From Nigerium sp. (GTDB lineage Bacteria > Actinomycetota > Actinomycetes > Propionibacteriales > Propionibacteriaceae), in contig JADJTH010000010.1 of the NCBI GenBank assembly GCA_016711325.1, positions 124,001 to 188,000 on the forward strand: a stretch of DNA of 64,000 nt. Direction: 5' to 3'. A program made the position numbers and the translations under genes. The notes beneath the pieces were generated by a model, which ran no database searches, was not told the DNA's origin, and saw only the letters and a list, made by a program, of their open reading frames with translations. Of the stretch, positions 43,758 to 53,679 are shown in pieces. Position 1 is the stretch's first letter, and the number at the start of each line of letters is the position of its first letter.

Positions 43758-45359
43758 ATGCACGTGTTCGCGACCTTCGACCGCTACCCGACGCCCTCCG
43801 GCGTGTACGACGAGATGTTCGACGGTGAGGCCGTCCGGGCTGCCTACTCCCGCATCCACGGTCGCGTCACCGCGCTCTCGCCCGAGGAGTTGCGCGCGCG
43901 CGCCGACTTCCTTGCCCGCAGCTACGTCGATCAGGGTGTCACCTTCGACATCGGGGGCGAAGAGCAGCCGTTCCCGCTCGACATCCTTCCGCGGGTCATC
44001 GACGCCCCGTCCTGGCAGGTCATCGAGCAGGGCGTCAAGCAGCGGGTGAAGGCGCTGGAGGCGTTCCTCGATGACGTGTACGGTCCCGGCCAGTGCTTCG
44101 TCGACGGCGTCCTGCCCCGCCGGGTCGTGGCGACCTCGCCGCACTTCCACCGCGTGGTGGCGGGCCTGACACCGCCCGGCGGCGTCCGGGTGCACGTCAG
44201 CGGCATCGACCTGATCCGCGATTCCGACGGCCAGTTCCGGGTGCTGGAAGACAACGTGCGGATCCCGTCCGGGGTGTCCTACGTGATGACGAACCGCAGG
44301 GTGCTGACCAGCGCGATCCCCGAGGTGTTCGCCGACCACCGGATCCGCCCGGTGCGCCAGTATCCGCACCGCCTGCTCGAGGCGCTGCGGGCGTGCGCCC
44401 CCAGCGGCGTATCCGAGCCGACCGTCGTGGTGCTCACCCCCGGCGTCTACAACTCCGCCTATTTCGAGCACGCGCTACTGGCCAGGATGATGGGCGTCCG
44501 GCTCGTCGAAGGCCGCGACCTGGTGTGCCAGGCCGGACGCGTCATGGTGCGGACGACCTCCGGCCTGCGGCAGGTGCACGTCATCTACCGTCGCGTCGAC
44601 GACGACTTCATCGACCCGATGCACTTCCGCGGCGACTCATTGCTCGGCTGCGCCGGCCTCGTGAACGCGGCGCACGCCGGCAACGTCACGATCGCCAACG
44701 CGATCGGCAACGGTGTGGCGGACGACAAACTCGTCTACACCTACGTGCCCGACCTGATCCGCTACTACCTGGCTGAGGAGCCGGTGCTGAACAACGTCCG
44801 CACCTGGCGGCTTGAGGAGCCGGATCAGCGCGAAGAGGTCATCGACCGGCTCGACGAGCTCGTCGTCAAGCCCGTCGACGGCTCGGGCGGCAAGGGCATC
44901 ATCATCGGGCCGCAGGCGTCGCGCGCCGAGATCGACAAGATCCGCGCGCACGTCCTCGCCCGCCCGCGCGGCTGGATCGCGCAACCCGTCGTCCAGTTGT
45001 CGACGGTGCCGACCATGGTGCCCGGCGGCATGAGGCCGCGCCACGTCGATCTGCGGCCTTTCGCCGTGAACGACGGCGACGACGTCTGGGTGCTGCCCGG
45101 CGGCCTGACGCGGGTCGCTCTCGGCGACGGCGAATTGATCGTCAACTCGTCGCGCGGCGGCGGGTCGAAGGACACCTGGGTGCTGGCGCCCAGGAAGGGC
45201 GCGGAGGTCGAACCGAGCCCGGTCCGGCGTCCGGCGCCCGGCTCGCTGATCCACCCGCAGGCCCGGAAGGACTCTCGCGCCGAGCACCCGGACGAACGCC
45301 AGACGTACACCCAACAGCAGCAACAACAGCAGGGCAGGTCGGAGGTGGCGCCATGCTGA
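43758..45359 (+). CDS. Circularly permuted ATP-grasp protein
   Basis: 533 aa. Belongs to the CP_ATPgrasp_1 family: YVDQGVTFDIGGEEQPFPLDILPR, VHVSGIDLIRDSDGQFRVLEDNVRIPSGVSYV, VVLTPGVYNSAYFEHALLAR, VVKPVDGSGGKGIIIGP and LRPFAVNDGDDVWVLPGGLTRVA. Predicted amide or peptide ligase. The tail has seven consecutive Gln (CAG/CAA repeats at about 45316-45336). ATG 43758 directly follows TACCCT; GTG 43764 (VFATFDRYP) would suit a leaderless transcript better. It overlaps the alpha-E gene by 7 nt. Confidence 0.92.
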   Translation: MHVFATFDRYPTPSGVYDEMFDGEAVRAAYSRIHGRVTALSPEELRARADFLARSYVDQGVTFDIGGEEQPFPLDILPRVIDAPSWQVIEQGVKQRVKALEAFLDDVYGPGQCFVDGVLPRRVVATSPHFHRVVAGLTPPGGVRVHVSGIDLIRDSDGQFRVLEDNVRIPSGVSYVMTNRRVLTSAIPEVFADHRIRPVRQYPHRLLEALRACAPSGVSEPTVVVLTPGVYNSAYFEHALLARMMGVRLVEGRDLVCQAGRVMVRTTSGLRQVHVIYRRVDDDFIDPMHFRGDSLLGCAGLVNAAHAGNVTIANAIGNGVADDKLVYTYVPDLIRYYLAEEPVLNNVRTWRLEEPDQREEVIDRLDELVVKPVDGSGGKGIIIGPQASRAEIDKIRAHVLARPRGWIAQPVVQLSTVPTMVPGGMRPRHVDLRPFAVNDGDDVWVLPGGLTRVALGDGELIVNSSRGGGSKDTWVLAPRKGAEVEPSPVRRPAPGSLIHPQARKDSRAEHPDERQTYTQQQQQQQGRSEVAPC

Positions 45360-46276
45360 GCCGGATCGCCGAGTCGTTGTACTGGATCGGCCGCTACCTG
45401 GAGCGCGCCGAGGACACCGCGCGCATCCTCGACGTCCACCTCTACCTCACGGTGGAGGATCCGCTCGCCGACCCGCAGGCGGCCGACCGGCTGCTGTTGT
45501 CGGTGATGGGCGTGCCGGACGGAGAGGACGCGGGGTCGTCCGCGGTGATGCAGCGCCTGTGCTACGACACGCGTTCCCCGTCGTCGATCCTGGCGTCGCT
45601 GCGGGGAGCGCGGGAGAGCGCCCGCCGTTCGCGCGAGACCGTCCCGACGGAGATGTGGGAGGCGGTGAACACGACCTGGCACGCCGTCCAGCGGGGACAG
45701 CTCAGCGCGATGAGACCCGCCGTGGCGTTCCGCTGGGTGCGTGAACGCTGCGCGGTGATCACCGCCACCGCGGACAGCACGATGAGCCGCGACCTCGGCT
45801 GGCAGTTCCTGACGCTCGGCCGCAGCCTGGAGCGCATCGACATGACCGCTCGGCTCGTCGAGGCGGCCGCGCTGACGACGTCGGCGTCCGCCTGGTCGAC
45901 GGCGTTGCGCTCGACCGGCGCCCATCATGCGTTCGTGCAGTGGGCCTCCGATCAGGACTCCGACCTGGAGTCGGTGGAGTTCCTGCTGCTGAACCGGCTG
46001 TTTCCGCGTTCGGTGCTCACCACGCTGGACACCGCCATCGAGGCGCTCATCGTGCTGGAGGCCGGCTCACCGCAACTCGCCTACGACAGTGAGGCGGCAC
46101 GGCTGCTCGGTCAGGCCCGGGCGAAGCTGGAATTCCACGAGCGCGCGCAGATGTTGGACGCCCTACCGGAGCGGATGACGGCCCTGCAGTCCACCTGCGC
46201 CCAGGCGGACGCGGCGATCACCCGCCGCTTCTTCGAAGGCGCGGTCGCGCCGCAATGGCACGAGGGGGCGTTGTGA
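45353..46276 (+). CDS. Alpha-E domain protein (DUF403)
   Basis: 307 aa. An all-helical alpha-E protein starting MLSRIAESLYWIGRYLERAEDTARI, with the typical ETVPTEMWEAVNTTW and QFLTLGRSLERIDMTARLVE segments. In most genomes this family sits next to a circularly permuted ATP-grasp protein and a transglutaminase, as here. Predicted partner or scaffold in peptide modification, with no established activity. Overlaps both neighbours, so translation is coupled. Confidence 0.93.
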   Translation: MLSRIAESLYWIGRYLERAEDTARILDVHLYLTVEDPLADPQAADRLLLSVMGVPDGEDAGSSAVMQRLCYDTRSPSSILASLRGARESARRSRETVPTEMWEAVNTTWHAVQRGQLSAMRPAVAFRWVRERCAVITATADSTMSRDLGWQFLTLGRSLERIDMTARLVEAAALTTSASAWSTALRSTGAHHAFVQWASDQDSDLESVEFLLLNRLFPRSVLTTLDTAIEALIVLEAGSPQLAYDSEAARLLGQARAKLEFHERAQMLDALPERMTALQSTCAQADAAITRRFFEGAVAPQWHEGAL

Positions 46277-47118
46277 GCACGCAACTCAGGGTGGTGCACC
46301 GCACCGGTTACCGCTATCCGGACGGCGCGACGGCGTCCTTCAACGAGATCCGGATGATTCCGCGGTCGACGCATGAGCAGCAGGTGCTGCACTCGCGCGT
46401 CGAGATCGCCCCGGTGCCCTGGACGTACGCCTACACCGACTATTGGGGCACGGCCGTGACGGCGTTCGAGGTGTTCGAGCGGCACGAGTCGCTGGAGGTG
46501 ACCGCCACCAGCGTCGTCGACGTCCGGCGTCCCGGCGAGCAGTGCGACGGGCTGGGATGGGCCGAGGTCGAGTCGGCGCAGGTCGCCGACCGCTTCTGCG
46601 AGTTCCTGGGGCTGACCGATCGCGTGCGGCCGCCGGACGACCTGGCCGCGTGGGTGCGGGAGGTGAAGGACGCGTCCGCGACACCGCGGGACGCCGCGGA
46701 GCGGATCATCGACCGGATCCACGACCACGTGTCCTACGTGACCGGGGTCACCTCCGTGCACGGCGCGGCCGCCGAGGCGTGGCAGCAGGGTTCCGGCGTC
46801 TGCCAGGACCTGGCACACCTGGCGATCGGCGCGCTGCGGGTCGCCGGCGTGCCGTGCCGCTACCTGTCGGGCTACCTGATGCCGAATCAGGACGCTGACA
46901 TCGGCGTCCCCTACGTGGGGGAGTCGCACGCCTGGGTGCAGTACTGGGACGGGCGCTGGGTGGGTGTCGATCCGACGAACAACCTGCGTCCGGGTGAGTT
47001 GCACGTCGAGGTGGCGATCGGACGCGACTACGCCGATGTGCCGCCGCTGCACGGCATCTTCACCGGCGGCAAGACCGCCGACATGTTCGTGGCGGTGGAG
47101 ATCACGCGGCTGACGTGA
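46273..47118 (+). CDS. Transglutaminase-like cysteine protease family protein
   Basis: 281 aa from GTG 46273, overlapping the alpha-E stop (GTGA). The N-terminal beta domain (LRVVHRTGYRYPDGATASFNEIRMIPR) precedes the transglutaminase core. Catalytic triad: Cys in GSGVCQDLAHLAIGALR, His in GESHAWVQYW, Asp in GVDPTNN. Such proteins usually cleave or form amide bonds. It completes the ATP-grasp / alpha-E / transglutaminase triad. The last 17 nt overlap the convergent membrane-protein gene. Confidence 0.93.
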   Translation: MSTQLRVVHRTGYRYPDGATASFNEIRMIPRSTHEQQVLHSRVEIAPVPWTYAYTDYWGTAVTAFEVFERHESLEVTATSVVDVRRPGEQCDGLGWAEVESAQVADRFCEFLGLTDRVRPPDDLAAWVREVKDASATPRDAAERIIDRIHDHVSYVTGVTSVHGAAAEAWQQGSGVCQDLAHLAIGALRVAGVPCRYLSGYLMPNQDADIGVPYVGESHAWVQYWDGRWVGVDPTNNLRPGELHVEVAIGRDYADVPPLHGIFTGGKTADMFVAVEITRLT

Positions 47119-47512
47119 CCGGTTCGGGTTGCGCGACCAGGCGCCGGACGCCCGCGCGCGACAGCATGAGGCAGAGGATCAATGCGGTGACCTGGAAGAA
47201 GCCGCCGAGGCGCACGGCGTCGCCGAACAGCAGGGCGGTCAGCTCGAGCACGAGGAATTTGCTGCCCGCCATGACGAGGACGAGGCCTGCGGCGCCGATG
47301 ACGCGCCCCGCGGGGGTCTCGGCCGCGCGGAGGCGTCCGACCACCCTCTTCTTGGCGAGCAGGACGAACTCGAGCACGATCTTGAGCAGGATCGCGGTGA
47401 GCAGGGCGAACAGGAAGGTCTCGGAGAGCACCTGCGGGAAGAGCTGGGTGAACACGCCCAGGACGACGAGGTAGACGAAGACGTCCACGACATCGACCGG
47501 CTTCGGTCTCAT
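47102..47512 (-). CDS. Small membrane protein
   Basis: 136 aa from ATG 47512; TACGCT ends 6 nt upstream (leaderless). Three or four hydrophobic segments (VFVYLVVLGVFTQLFPQVL, ETFLFALLTAILLKIVLEFVLL, VIGAAGLVLVMAGSKFLVLEL, GGFFQVTALILCLML) separated by a basic loop (AKKRVVGRLRAAETPAG). No family recognised. It runs convergently into the transglutaminase gene and divergently from the pilus locus. Confidence 0.7.
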   Translation of the reverse strand: MRPKPVDVVDVFVYLVVLGVFTQLFPQVLSETFLFALLTAILLKIVLEFVLLAKKRVVGRLRAAETPAGRVIGAAGLVLVMAGSKFLVLELTALLFGDAVRLGGFFQVTALILCLMLSRAGVRRLVAQPEPVTSAA

Positions 47513-47574
47513 GTGCTGAGCGTAACAGCGCTGTCCAGACCCCTGGGCGTCCCGACCAAGGAGGGCGATGGGGG

Positions 47575-47604
47575 TTGTTGACGCGCCGACTCCCCTGCTA
47601 GCTT
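47575..47604 (+). promoter_or_regulatory. Candidate promoter of the pilus locus
   Basis: TTGTTG (47575-47580) and TAGCTT (47599-47604) are 18 nt apart; TTGACG at 47578 is an alternative -35. A GGGGGGG ribosome-binding sequence at about 47655-47661 precedes GTG 47668, giving a leader of roughly 55 nt. Confidence 0.45.
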
Positions 47605-48269
47605 CAGTGCCAACGCTGGTTCTGGCCGGGGATTGCCGGGACCGCTTTCCAACTGGGGGGGTTGGTTGTGTCACGTTTGTCGTACAGTCCTGCGCGCGCA
47701 TATCCGGAGCCACGAAGGGGTCGGCCCGGTAAGCGGATCCTGCGAGGCGTTGCAGCACTGCTGTTGACCGCATCGCTCACGTTGCCCATGCTGGCGTCGT
47801 CCGCCACCGCCGAAGAGACACCAACTCCGACGCCCACGGTGTCCATCGAGCCTAGTCAGACGGGCACGGTCGTCGAGACCTCGGGTGACGAGCCCACCGC
47901 GACGATCACTTCAAGCCCGTCGACACCTGCGCTCACCACGCCGAACCTCGGTAAGGGGTCGCCCGCGCCCCAGGCGCGCCCGGCCCCCTCCTCTACGGAG
48001 CTGGAAGCCAGCAACAGCCCACTCGGAGGCGAGATCGCCGGCATCGCCCCGAAGGTCGACGCGGTCACCGCCGATGAGCCGATCAGCATGCAGGCTGACG
48101 CGCCGGTGCTTCTCGAAGTGGTGGCGTCGGCCGCCATCACCTGGGATGTGCGCGCCACCACAGCGGCGCTCATCGGAGGCGCTGCCTTCAACCTTCGCAA
48201 CAACGCTGTTCAAGGCACCGTCTTTGTGGTCCCCGACTGCACGGCCGCGCCCTGCACGGGGTACGACAG

Positions 48270-49553
48270 CAGGGCCCCGTCATTGTCGGGTTCTAGCTTG
48301 TCAGTAGGAGTTTGACGGCGCGTTTGACGTCTCTGGACACGGTTCGCAGGGCTGCGGCAATGTTAGATGCGCCGGCGAGTCTGTGGAGGCTGATGGCCAG
48401 GTTGCGCAGGGTGGCCATGTTTTCAGCACCGACGCCGGTCCTGATCCGGCACCTGTCCTCATCGAACGTGACGTCGCGGACCCAGTGGAGCTTGTCTTCG
48501 ATGCCCCAGTGCCCACGAATCCACTCAGCGACCCGGCTGGGTTGGGCAGCGGCCATGGTCTTGGAGCAGATGAGGTAGACCACCTCAACACGTGGTTTGC
48601 CGTTGGCGGTGGTGGTGCGACGCAGTTGCAGCACCTGCTGGGCGCCGGGAAAGCTGATCCAGGCCGGACACTGGACCGCCTTGATGGTCCGGGTGCTACG
48701 GCGGCCGTGGCCCTTCTGGGTCTCGGATTCACCGGGGACCTGGTTCCACGGCAGGGCCGCCAACGCCTTGAACAGGTTCGGCTGGTTACCCTTCACGGTC
48801 AGCACGTAGTCGCCGCCACGCTCGGTGATGAAGGTGGCAGTGTCCCGCTGGGTATGGAGTGCATCAGCGGTGACCACGACATCAGCCAGGTCCATCATGC
48901 CTAGTAAATCCCGGGTTGCTGGGATCTCGTTGGTCTTCGAATCCACCTTGACCTGGCCAAGTACCAGGCCGGTGCCATGGGAGAGCGCCGAGACCAGATG
49001 CGGCGCCCGCTGCCCCGCGGCGCAGGCCCGGCGCACCGTCTTGCCATCGACAGCGATCACCTTCTGACCATCGATCCTGTCCCACCTGATCCTCATCCAA
49101 GCACCCAGCAACATGCTGAACACGGCAGGATCGATAGCTTCGATCAGGCGGCGGATCGTCGACTCGGAAGGAATCGCCGCCGACATCCCGAGCTGGGCCA
49201 GCAGGTCGGCTCCAACGTCTTGGGCGAACTCCCAGATCGCCGCCACCGACCGTCCACCCCCAACCACTGCGGCCACAGCGAGGGCGAGGACGACATCCAG
49301 CCGATGGCGAAGGCCTCTGGGATCTCTGGGATCGGGGAGAAGCGGGAACAGTTGGACGAGGGTGGCGGCACGCAGCAACGTCGGGTCGACGCGAGCGGCC
49401 GTGACAGGGGAAGATGTCACTGGACGCGGTCCTTCAATCAGGCTGGATGGTTTAGCGCTTCCCATCCTGAGCGCAAGGACCGCGTCCCCCCTGCACGACA
49501 CGCCAACAAACCCCTAGCCAACCCACACTCTCACCGACCTTGACGGGACCCTG
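48270..49553 (-). mobile_element. ISAs1-family insertion sequence
   Basis: 1284 bp. Terminal inverted repeats CAGGGCCCCGTCATTGTCGG (48270-48289) and the complement of 49534-49553 agree at 17 of 20 positions. A 10-bp target duplication, GGTACGACAG, flanks it at 48260-48269 and 49554-49563. It encodes one transposase and lies inside the pilus tip gene; the exact duplication points to a simple, probably recent insertion. Confidence 0.93.
48293..49501 (-). CDS. ISAs1-family transposase
   Basis: 402 aa from GTG 49501; ATG 49465 (MGSAKPSS) is an alternative start, and neither has a clear ribosome-binding site. ISAs1 hallmarks: LVQLFPLLPDPRDPRGLRH near the start, first DDE Asp in VIAVDGKTVRR, second in VVVTADALHTQRDTA, and the C-terminal EWIRGHWGIEDKLHWVRDVTFDEDRCRIR with the catalytic Glu. 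All parts look intact, so the element could be active. Confidence 0.95.
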   Translation of the reverse strand: MSCRGDAVLALRMGSAKPSSLIEGPRPVTSSPVTAARVDPTLLRAATLVQLFPLLPDPRDPRGLRHRLDVVLALAVAAVVGGGRSVAAIWEFAQDVGADLLAQLGMSAAIPSESTIRRLIEAIDPAVFSMLLGAWMRIRWDRIDGQKVIAVDGKTVRRACAAGQRAPHLVSALSHGTGLVLGQVKVDSKTNEIPATRDLLGMMDLADVVVTADALHTQRDTATFITERGGDYVLTVKGNQPNLFKALAALPWNQVPGESETQKGHGRRSTRTIKAVQCPAWISFPGAQQVLQLRRTTTANGKPRVEVVYLICSKTMAAAQPSRVAEWIRGHWGIEDKLHWVRDVTFDEDRCRIRTGVGAENMATLRNLAISLHRLAGASNIAAALRTVSRDVKRAVKLLLTS

Positions 49554-49863
49554 GGTACGACAGCGACCCGACTCCCGGCGTGTTCAATGTTGCGAACGGC
49601 GCGACCGATGTCAACGGGGCGAACCCGGTCGTCATGCAGAACAACCAGCAGTGGCGCTTCCAGCCGACAGCACTCAGTTTCTGGGAGTACAACGGCACTC
49701 TTTACCAGTTCACGACGCTGACGACGAACACGTGGTACCCGACCATCAATCACAGCTGGACCAGCGTTGACGGGGTCGCGCGGAGCGATTGTCAACGCTG
49801 ACTGAAAATTGACCCCCTTCTGCCGACCGAATATTGACCCCCCTTCACTGGTTTGTGGTTGTT

Positions 49864-50625
49864 CTACTTGGTTGGTTTGCGGTGTCCGCGGGTGCGGTAG
49901 GAGTCGCCGTCGAGGGCGATGACGTGGGCGTGGTGGACGAGTCGGTCGATGGTCGCGGCGGCGACGACGTCGTCGCCGAGGGTCTCGCCCCACCGGCTGA
50001 ACGGCAGGTTCGATGTGACGATGACCGACCCGGTCTCGTAGCGGGACGCGATCAGCTGGAAGAACAAGGCGGCCGCGGTGCTGTCGAACGGTAGGTAGCC
50101 CACCTCGTCGATGATGAGCGCCCGGTACCGCTTCAGCCGACGCAGCTCGCGGTCCAGGCTGCCGGCGGCGTGCGCCTGGGCGAGCCGGTTGATCCACCCG
50201 GTCGCGGAGTCGAACAAGACCGGATGGGACGCTTCGGCGGCCTTGATACCCAACGCGATCGCCAGGTGGGTCTTGCCGGTGCCGGGCGGGCCGAGGAGGA
50301 CCACGTTGTCGCGTTTCGGGACGAACGTGGTCGTCGCCAGATGCGCGATCACGTCGCGGGTGGCGGCGGGGACGTGATCGAACACGAAGTCCTCGATCGT
50401 CTTGACCTGCGGGAAGTGGGCGGCGGCGATCCGCAGCCGGGTGCCGTTCGCCGTCCTCGAGGCGACCTGGCGGCCCAGGACGGCAGCCAGGTACTCCTCG
50501 TGGGACCAGGCCTCGGTGCGGGCCTGGTCACCCAGGGTGGTGAACGTGTCGGCGATCACCGGCGTCTTCAGCTCCCGCGCCAGGAACGCGATCTCGCCGG
50601 TCAGGTCCTTCAGCGTGGGGGTCAT
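49864..50625 (-). CDS. istB: IS21 helper ATPase
   Basis: 253 aa AAA+ protein of the IstB/DnaC type: Walker A LLGPPGTGKTHLAIALG, Walker B YRALIIDEVGYLPF, sensor VIVTSNLPFSRWG. The N-terminal helical segment is typical. IstB assembles with IstA on the IS ends and target DNA. The ATG overlaps the istA stop by 1 nt (TGATG). Intact. Confidence 0.95.
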   Translation of the reverse strand: MTPTLKDLTGEIAFLARELKTPVIADTFTTLGDQARTEAWSHEEYLAAVLGRQVASRTANGTRLRIAAAHFPQVKTIEDFVFDHVPAATRDVIAHLATTTFVPKRDNVVLLGPPGTGKTHLAIALGIKAAEASHPVLFDSATGWINRLAQAHAAGSLDRELRRLKRYRALIIDEVGYLPFDSTAAALFFQLIASRYETGSVIVTSNLPFSRWGETLGDDVVAAATIDRLVHHAHVIALDGDSYRTRGHRKPTK

Positions 50626-51869
50626 CAGGCCACCGCCCCGTGCTGGCCTCGGCTGGCGCCGGGGGCAGGTTGAACAGGTCGTCGTAGACGCTCAACGGCC
50701 GCACACCGACCTGTTCACCGACCGTGGTCGGTCCTGTCGACCGCCGGGTCCGGTACAGGGTCCGGGCGTGTGGGCCGTCGCGACGTGGGCCGGGTCGCTG
50801 ATCGTTTGCCGTTGGTCCCAACAGCGGGCATGGGCAGCGACCGGCACGCCGGCGCAGGCCACCGTCACCAGGGTCAGGCCGCAGCGGACGTCGACGAACC
50901 GGCCGATCACCGTCGGGTCGACCGAGTAGTCGTTGCCGGCGACCCGCACGTAGTAGTCGCGGCTCAACCGGACCCGGTCGGTCCACTCCACCCGCGGCGG
51001 CACCGGCGGCAAGCCCGTCATCGCCGCCCGGTCAGCAGGCAGCCGATCCACCGGTCGGGCGCCCGTGCGCCGGAGCAGGCGCTCGTTGGCGTGCGGTAGC
51101 CAGCCGTCCAGCTGGGTGTTGAAGTCCGCCGGTGACGTGAACTCCCGACCCGGCATGAACGACGTCTGCAAGTACCCGTTCGCCCGTTCCACCACCCCTT
51201 CGCTTCCGGGTCCCGGGGCGGGTCTGCCAGATCCGGGTCCCCAACGTGCCCGCGAACGCCCGCGCGCCCACCGTCAGGCGCTGATGCTGACCGATACCGG
51301 CCTCGTTGTCCCACACCAACATCCGCGGCACCGCCCCGAAGCTGCCCGCCAGCAACTGCCACATACCCGCCAACAGGTCGGCGGACTGCCGGGTCGGGAG
51401 CAGCACCGCCGCGATGAACCCGGACCAGGCCGCCACCATCGTCAACACCGGCGGCGCGATGAGCACCTCCGCCGCGACGGGCACCACCTTCGCCGGGAAC
51501 CACAGGTCGCACTGCACGATGTCCCCGGGCCGGTACGCGGTCCGGTCGGCCGGGTCCGACGGGGCGTACAACGGCCGCAGCAGCGCCACGCGGGCCCGCA
51601 GCACCGACGCTGACTGCTCCCACCCGATCCGCTCACCGATCACCGACGCCGGCATCGACGGCGTCGCCGCCAACAACACGCGGATCTGCGGCTCGAACTC
51701 GTCCACCAACGACCCCGACCGCTCACGCTCATACCGGGGCGGCTCGTCGGACGCCAACGCCGCCCGCACCGTGTTCCGCGCCACCCCAACCGCCGGACGA
51801 TCCCCTTGATCGACACCCCTCCGACATGTGCAACCGTCTGATCTCGGCCCAATCCTCCACGCTGATCAC
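50625..51869 (-). pseudogene. istA: IS21 transposase istA, broken by several frameshifts
   Basis: Starts at GTG 51869 (VISVEDWAEIRRLHMSEG) and ends ...HGAVA at TGA 50625-50627. The product is spread over several frames: GVSIKGIVRRLG, ARNTVRAALASDEPPRYERE, PGDIVQCDLWFPAKVVPV with the DDE Asp, MLVWDNEAGIG, VVERANGYLQTSFMPGREF, and VRPLSVYDDLFNLPP. At least three breaks fall in GGGG runs where GGGGG would keep the frame (AAG GGG GTG GTG in place of AAGGGGTGGTG). Either real decay or homopolymer sequencing errors. Confidence 0.88.
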
Positions 51870-53679
51870 TCCCTCACTCTGTCCGAGGGGGGTCAACATT
51901 CACTCGGCGCCACGGGGTCAGTATTCAGTCGGCATCGACAGCGATCTCGGAAACGTCGCCGCGACTCCGCTCAACACCGCCGGAAACATGACGGTGATCA
52001 TTCGTAAGCGGGTGCTCGCCGACCCGACGGGTCTGACGTCCCCGGTTTCAACGAATATCGGGATGAACTATTCTTACACGGAGGGTGCCCGGTTCCGGCT
52101 GTACACGAACGTCAATGGAGAGCCTGGGGCGCCGCTCTCCGCGAGTTGGGCGTCGTGTGAGGTTCCGGCGAGCAGCGCCCCTGCACCCGCGGCCGCCGGC
52201 CAGTGCACCATCGTGATCCCTGGCGCCGCGGGTGGCCTCACCGGTCAGCGCTTCTGGGTGGTTGAAGAGTCGCCGCGTCCTGGCAGTCCGGCAGCGAACA
52301 CCTACAGCAACGACCGCCTCTACCTGGGCGATTACAACAACCCGCAGGATCTGCGCCGCCTGGTGGGCCTCACCACCGCGGTCGCCAGTAACTCGACCAT
52401 CTACATGCCGATGACGGGTTCGGGCGTCTTGGGTGGCACGGTCATCACCACATCAGAGCTTCCCGGAACCGCCGCCACCGTCGTCGAGGCGGGCTCCTTT
52501 GGAGCCATGGCGAACTCGTACAAGAACCCTGCTATTGAGCCGAAGTGCGCGCCGGCGTATCCGAACATCGCCATCGTGATCGACGGGTCGTCGTCGATCG
52601 CGCAAGAGGACTGGGCGACTTTCCGCACCGCACTGGTCGGCACTGGAACCAACAGCGTGCTCGGCGTCGTCCAAGACAAGGCACGAGTCTCCATCCTGAC
52701 CTTCGGGCCGTCGGCGAGTTGGAACTACGGTTCGACCGGTCCGGTGTTGGTCAACGAGACCAACCGATCGGGCATCGCCGGCACGGTTCCGGTGAATCGA
52801 CCTGCGCTGTCCGGCACCAACTGGGACGCTGGGCTGAGCACGATCCAATCCGTGAACACCTCTCATGACTACGACCTCGTTCTATTCGTCACCGACGGTG
52901 CGCCCAACGCGATCCTCGGCGGAGTTGGCTCGAGCGGCACGATCGTGACGGGCATCAGCGGCACCAGCGGATACCAGGTCGCCCTCCGCGCGCTCGAAGC
53001 ACCGGCTTACGCCGCGAATGCGCTCAAGTGGTCCGGTGTCCGTGTCGTGGCGGTCGGCGTCGGCGATGGCGCGAACACCGACCAAGTAGCGGCCAACCTG
53101 CGCGCCGTCTCGGGCGAGACCAAGAACAAGGACTACTTCCAGGGCGCGTGGAGCCAACTCAACGCAATGTTGGCCGACGTCGTGAAGGCAGCGACCTGCA
53201 CGGTTCCGATCGAGGTCAGCAAGACCACCGTAGAGGGAACCAACGCCCCTGTTCCTCATGCCGGTGGATGGAACTTCTCGGCAGGGCGCGCCGGAGACGG
53301 CACGCTGATCAGTCCGACCCCGGCGAACGGAACGACGATCCCTGGTGGCTCGGTCAAATGGGATCTCAACTTCACGGCAACCACCCATTCGGCGGATCTC
53401 ACCTTGACCGAGAATCCGACTGGGAACCAGACGGCCGCCGGATGGATCTTGGCTGGCGTGACCTGCACCGTGGACGGCGTCGATCGGCCCGTCACGGTGG
53501 TCAACGGATCAGTCACGGTCTCGGGTCTCGGCCCGGCGTCCGGAAAGGTTTCGTGCGTCTTTACGAACACCAAGGCGCAGGTAGGTGCGCTGTCCATTGA
53601 GAAGGCGTTCAGCCAGGTTCCGGTTGGGTCCGGAAGCGTTCCCTTCAGCCTCGATCCGCCGATGGTGTTGGGCGGGTCG

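Larger units (their letters stand above)
49790..51940 (-). mobile_element. IS21-family insertion sequence
   Basis: 2151 bp. The ends TGTCAACGCTGACTG (49790) and, inverted, TGTCGATGCCGACTG (ending at 51940) are related and each carry a second internal copy of the GACTGAA..TTGACCCC motif, as usual for IS21 multiple terminal repeats. A 5-bp target duplication, GCGAT, lies at 49785-49789 and 51941-51945. It contains an intact istB and a frame-broken istA. Inserted in the pilus tip gene. Confidence 0.93.

Noticed and set aside
47668..48315. A separate secreted protein ending at 48315
   Set aside because: Its last residues (RAPSLSGSSLSVGV) come from the IS end; the true frame continues beyond the IS at 49564.
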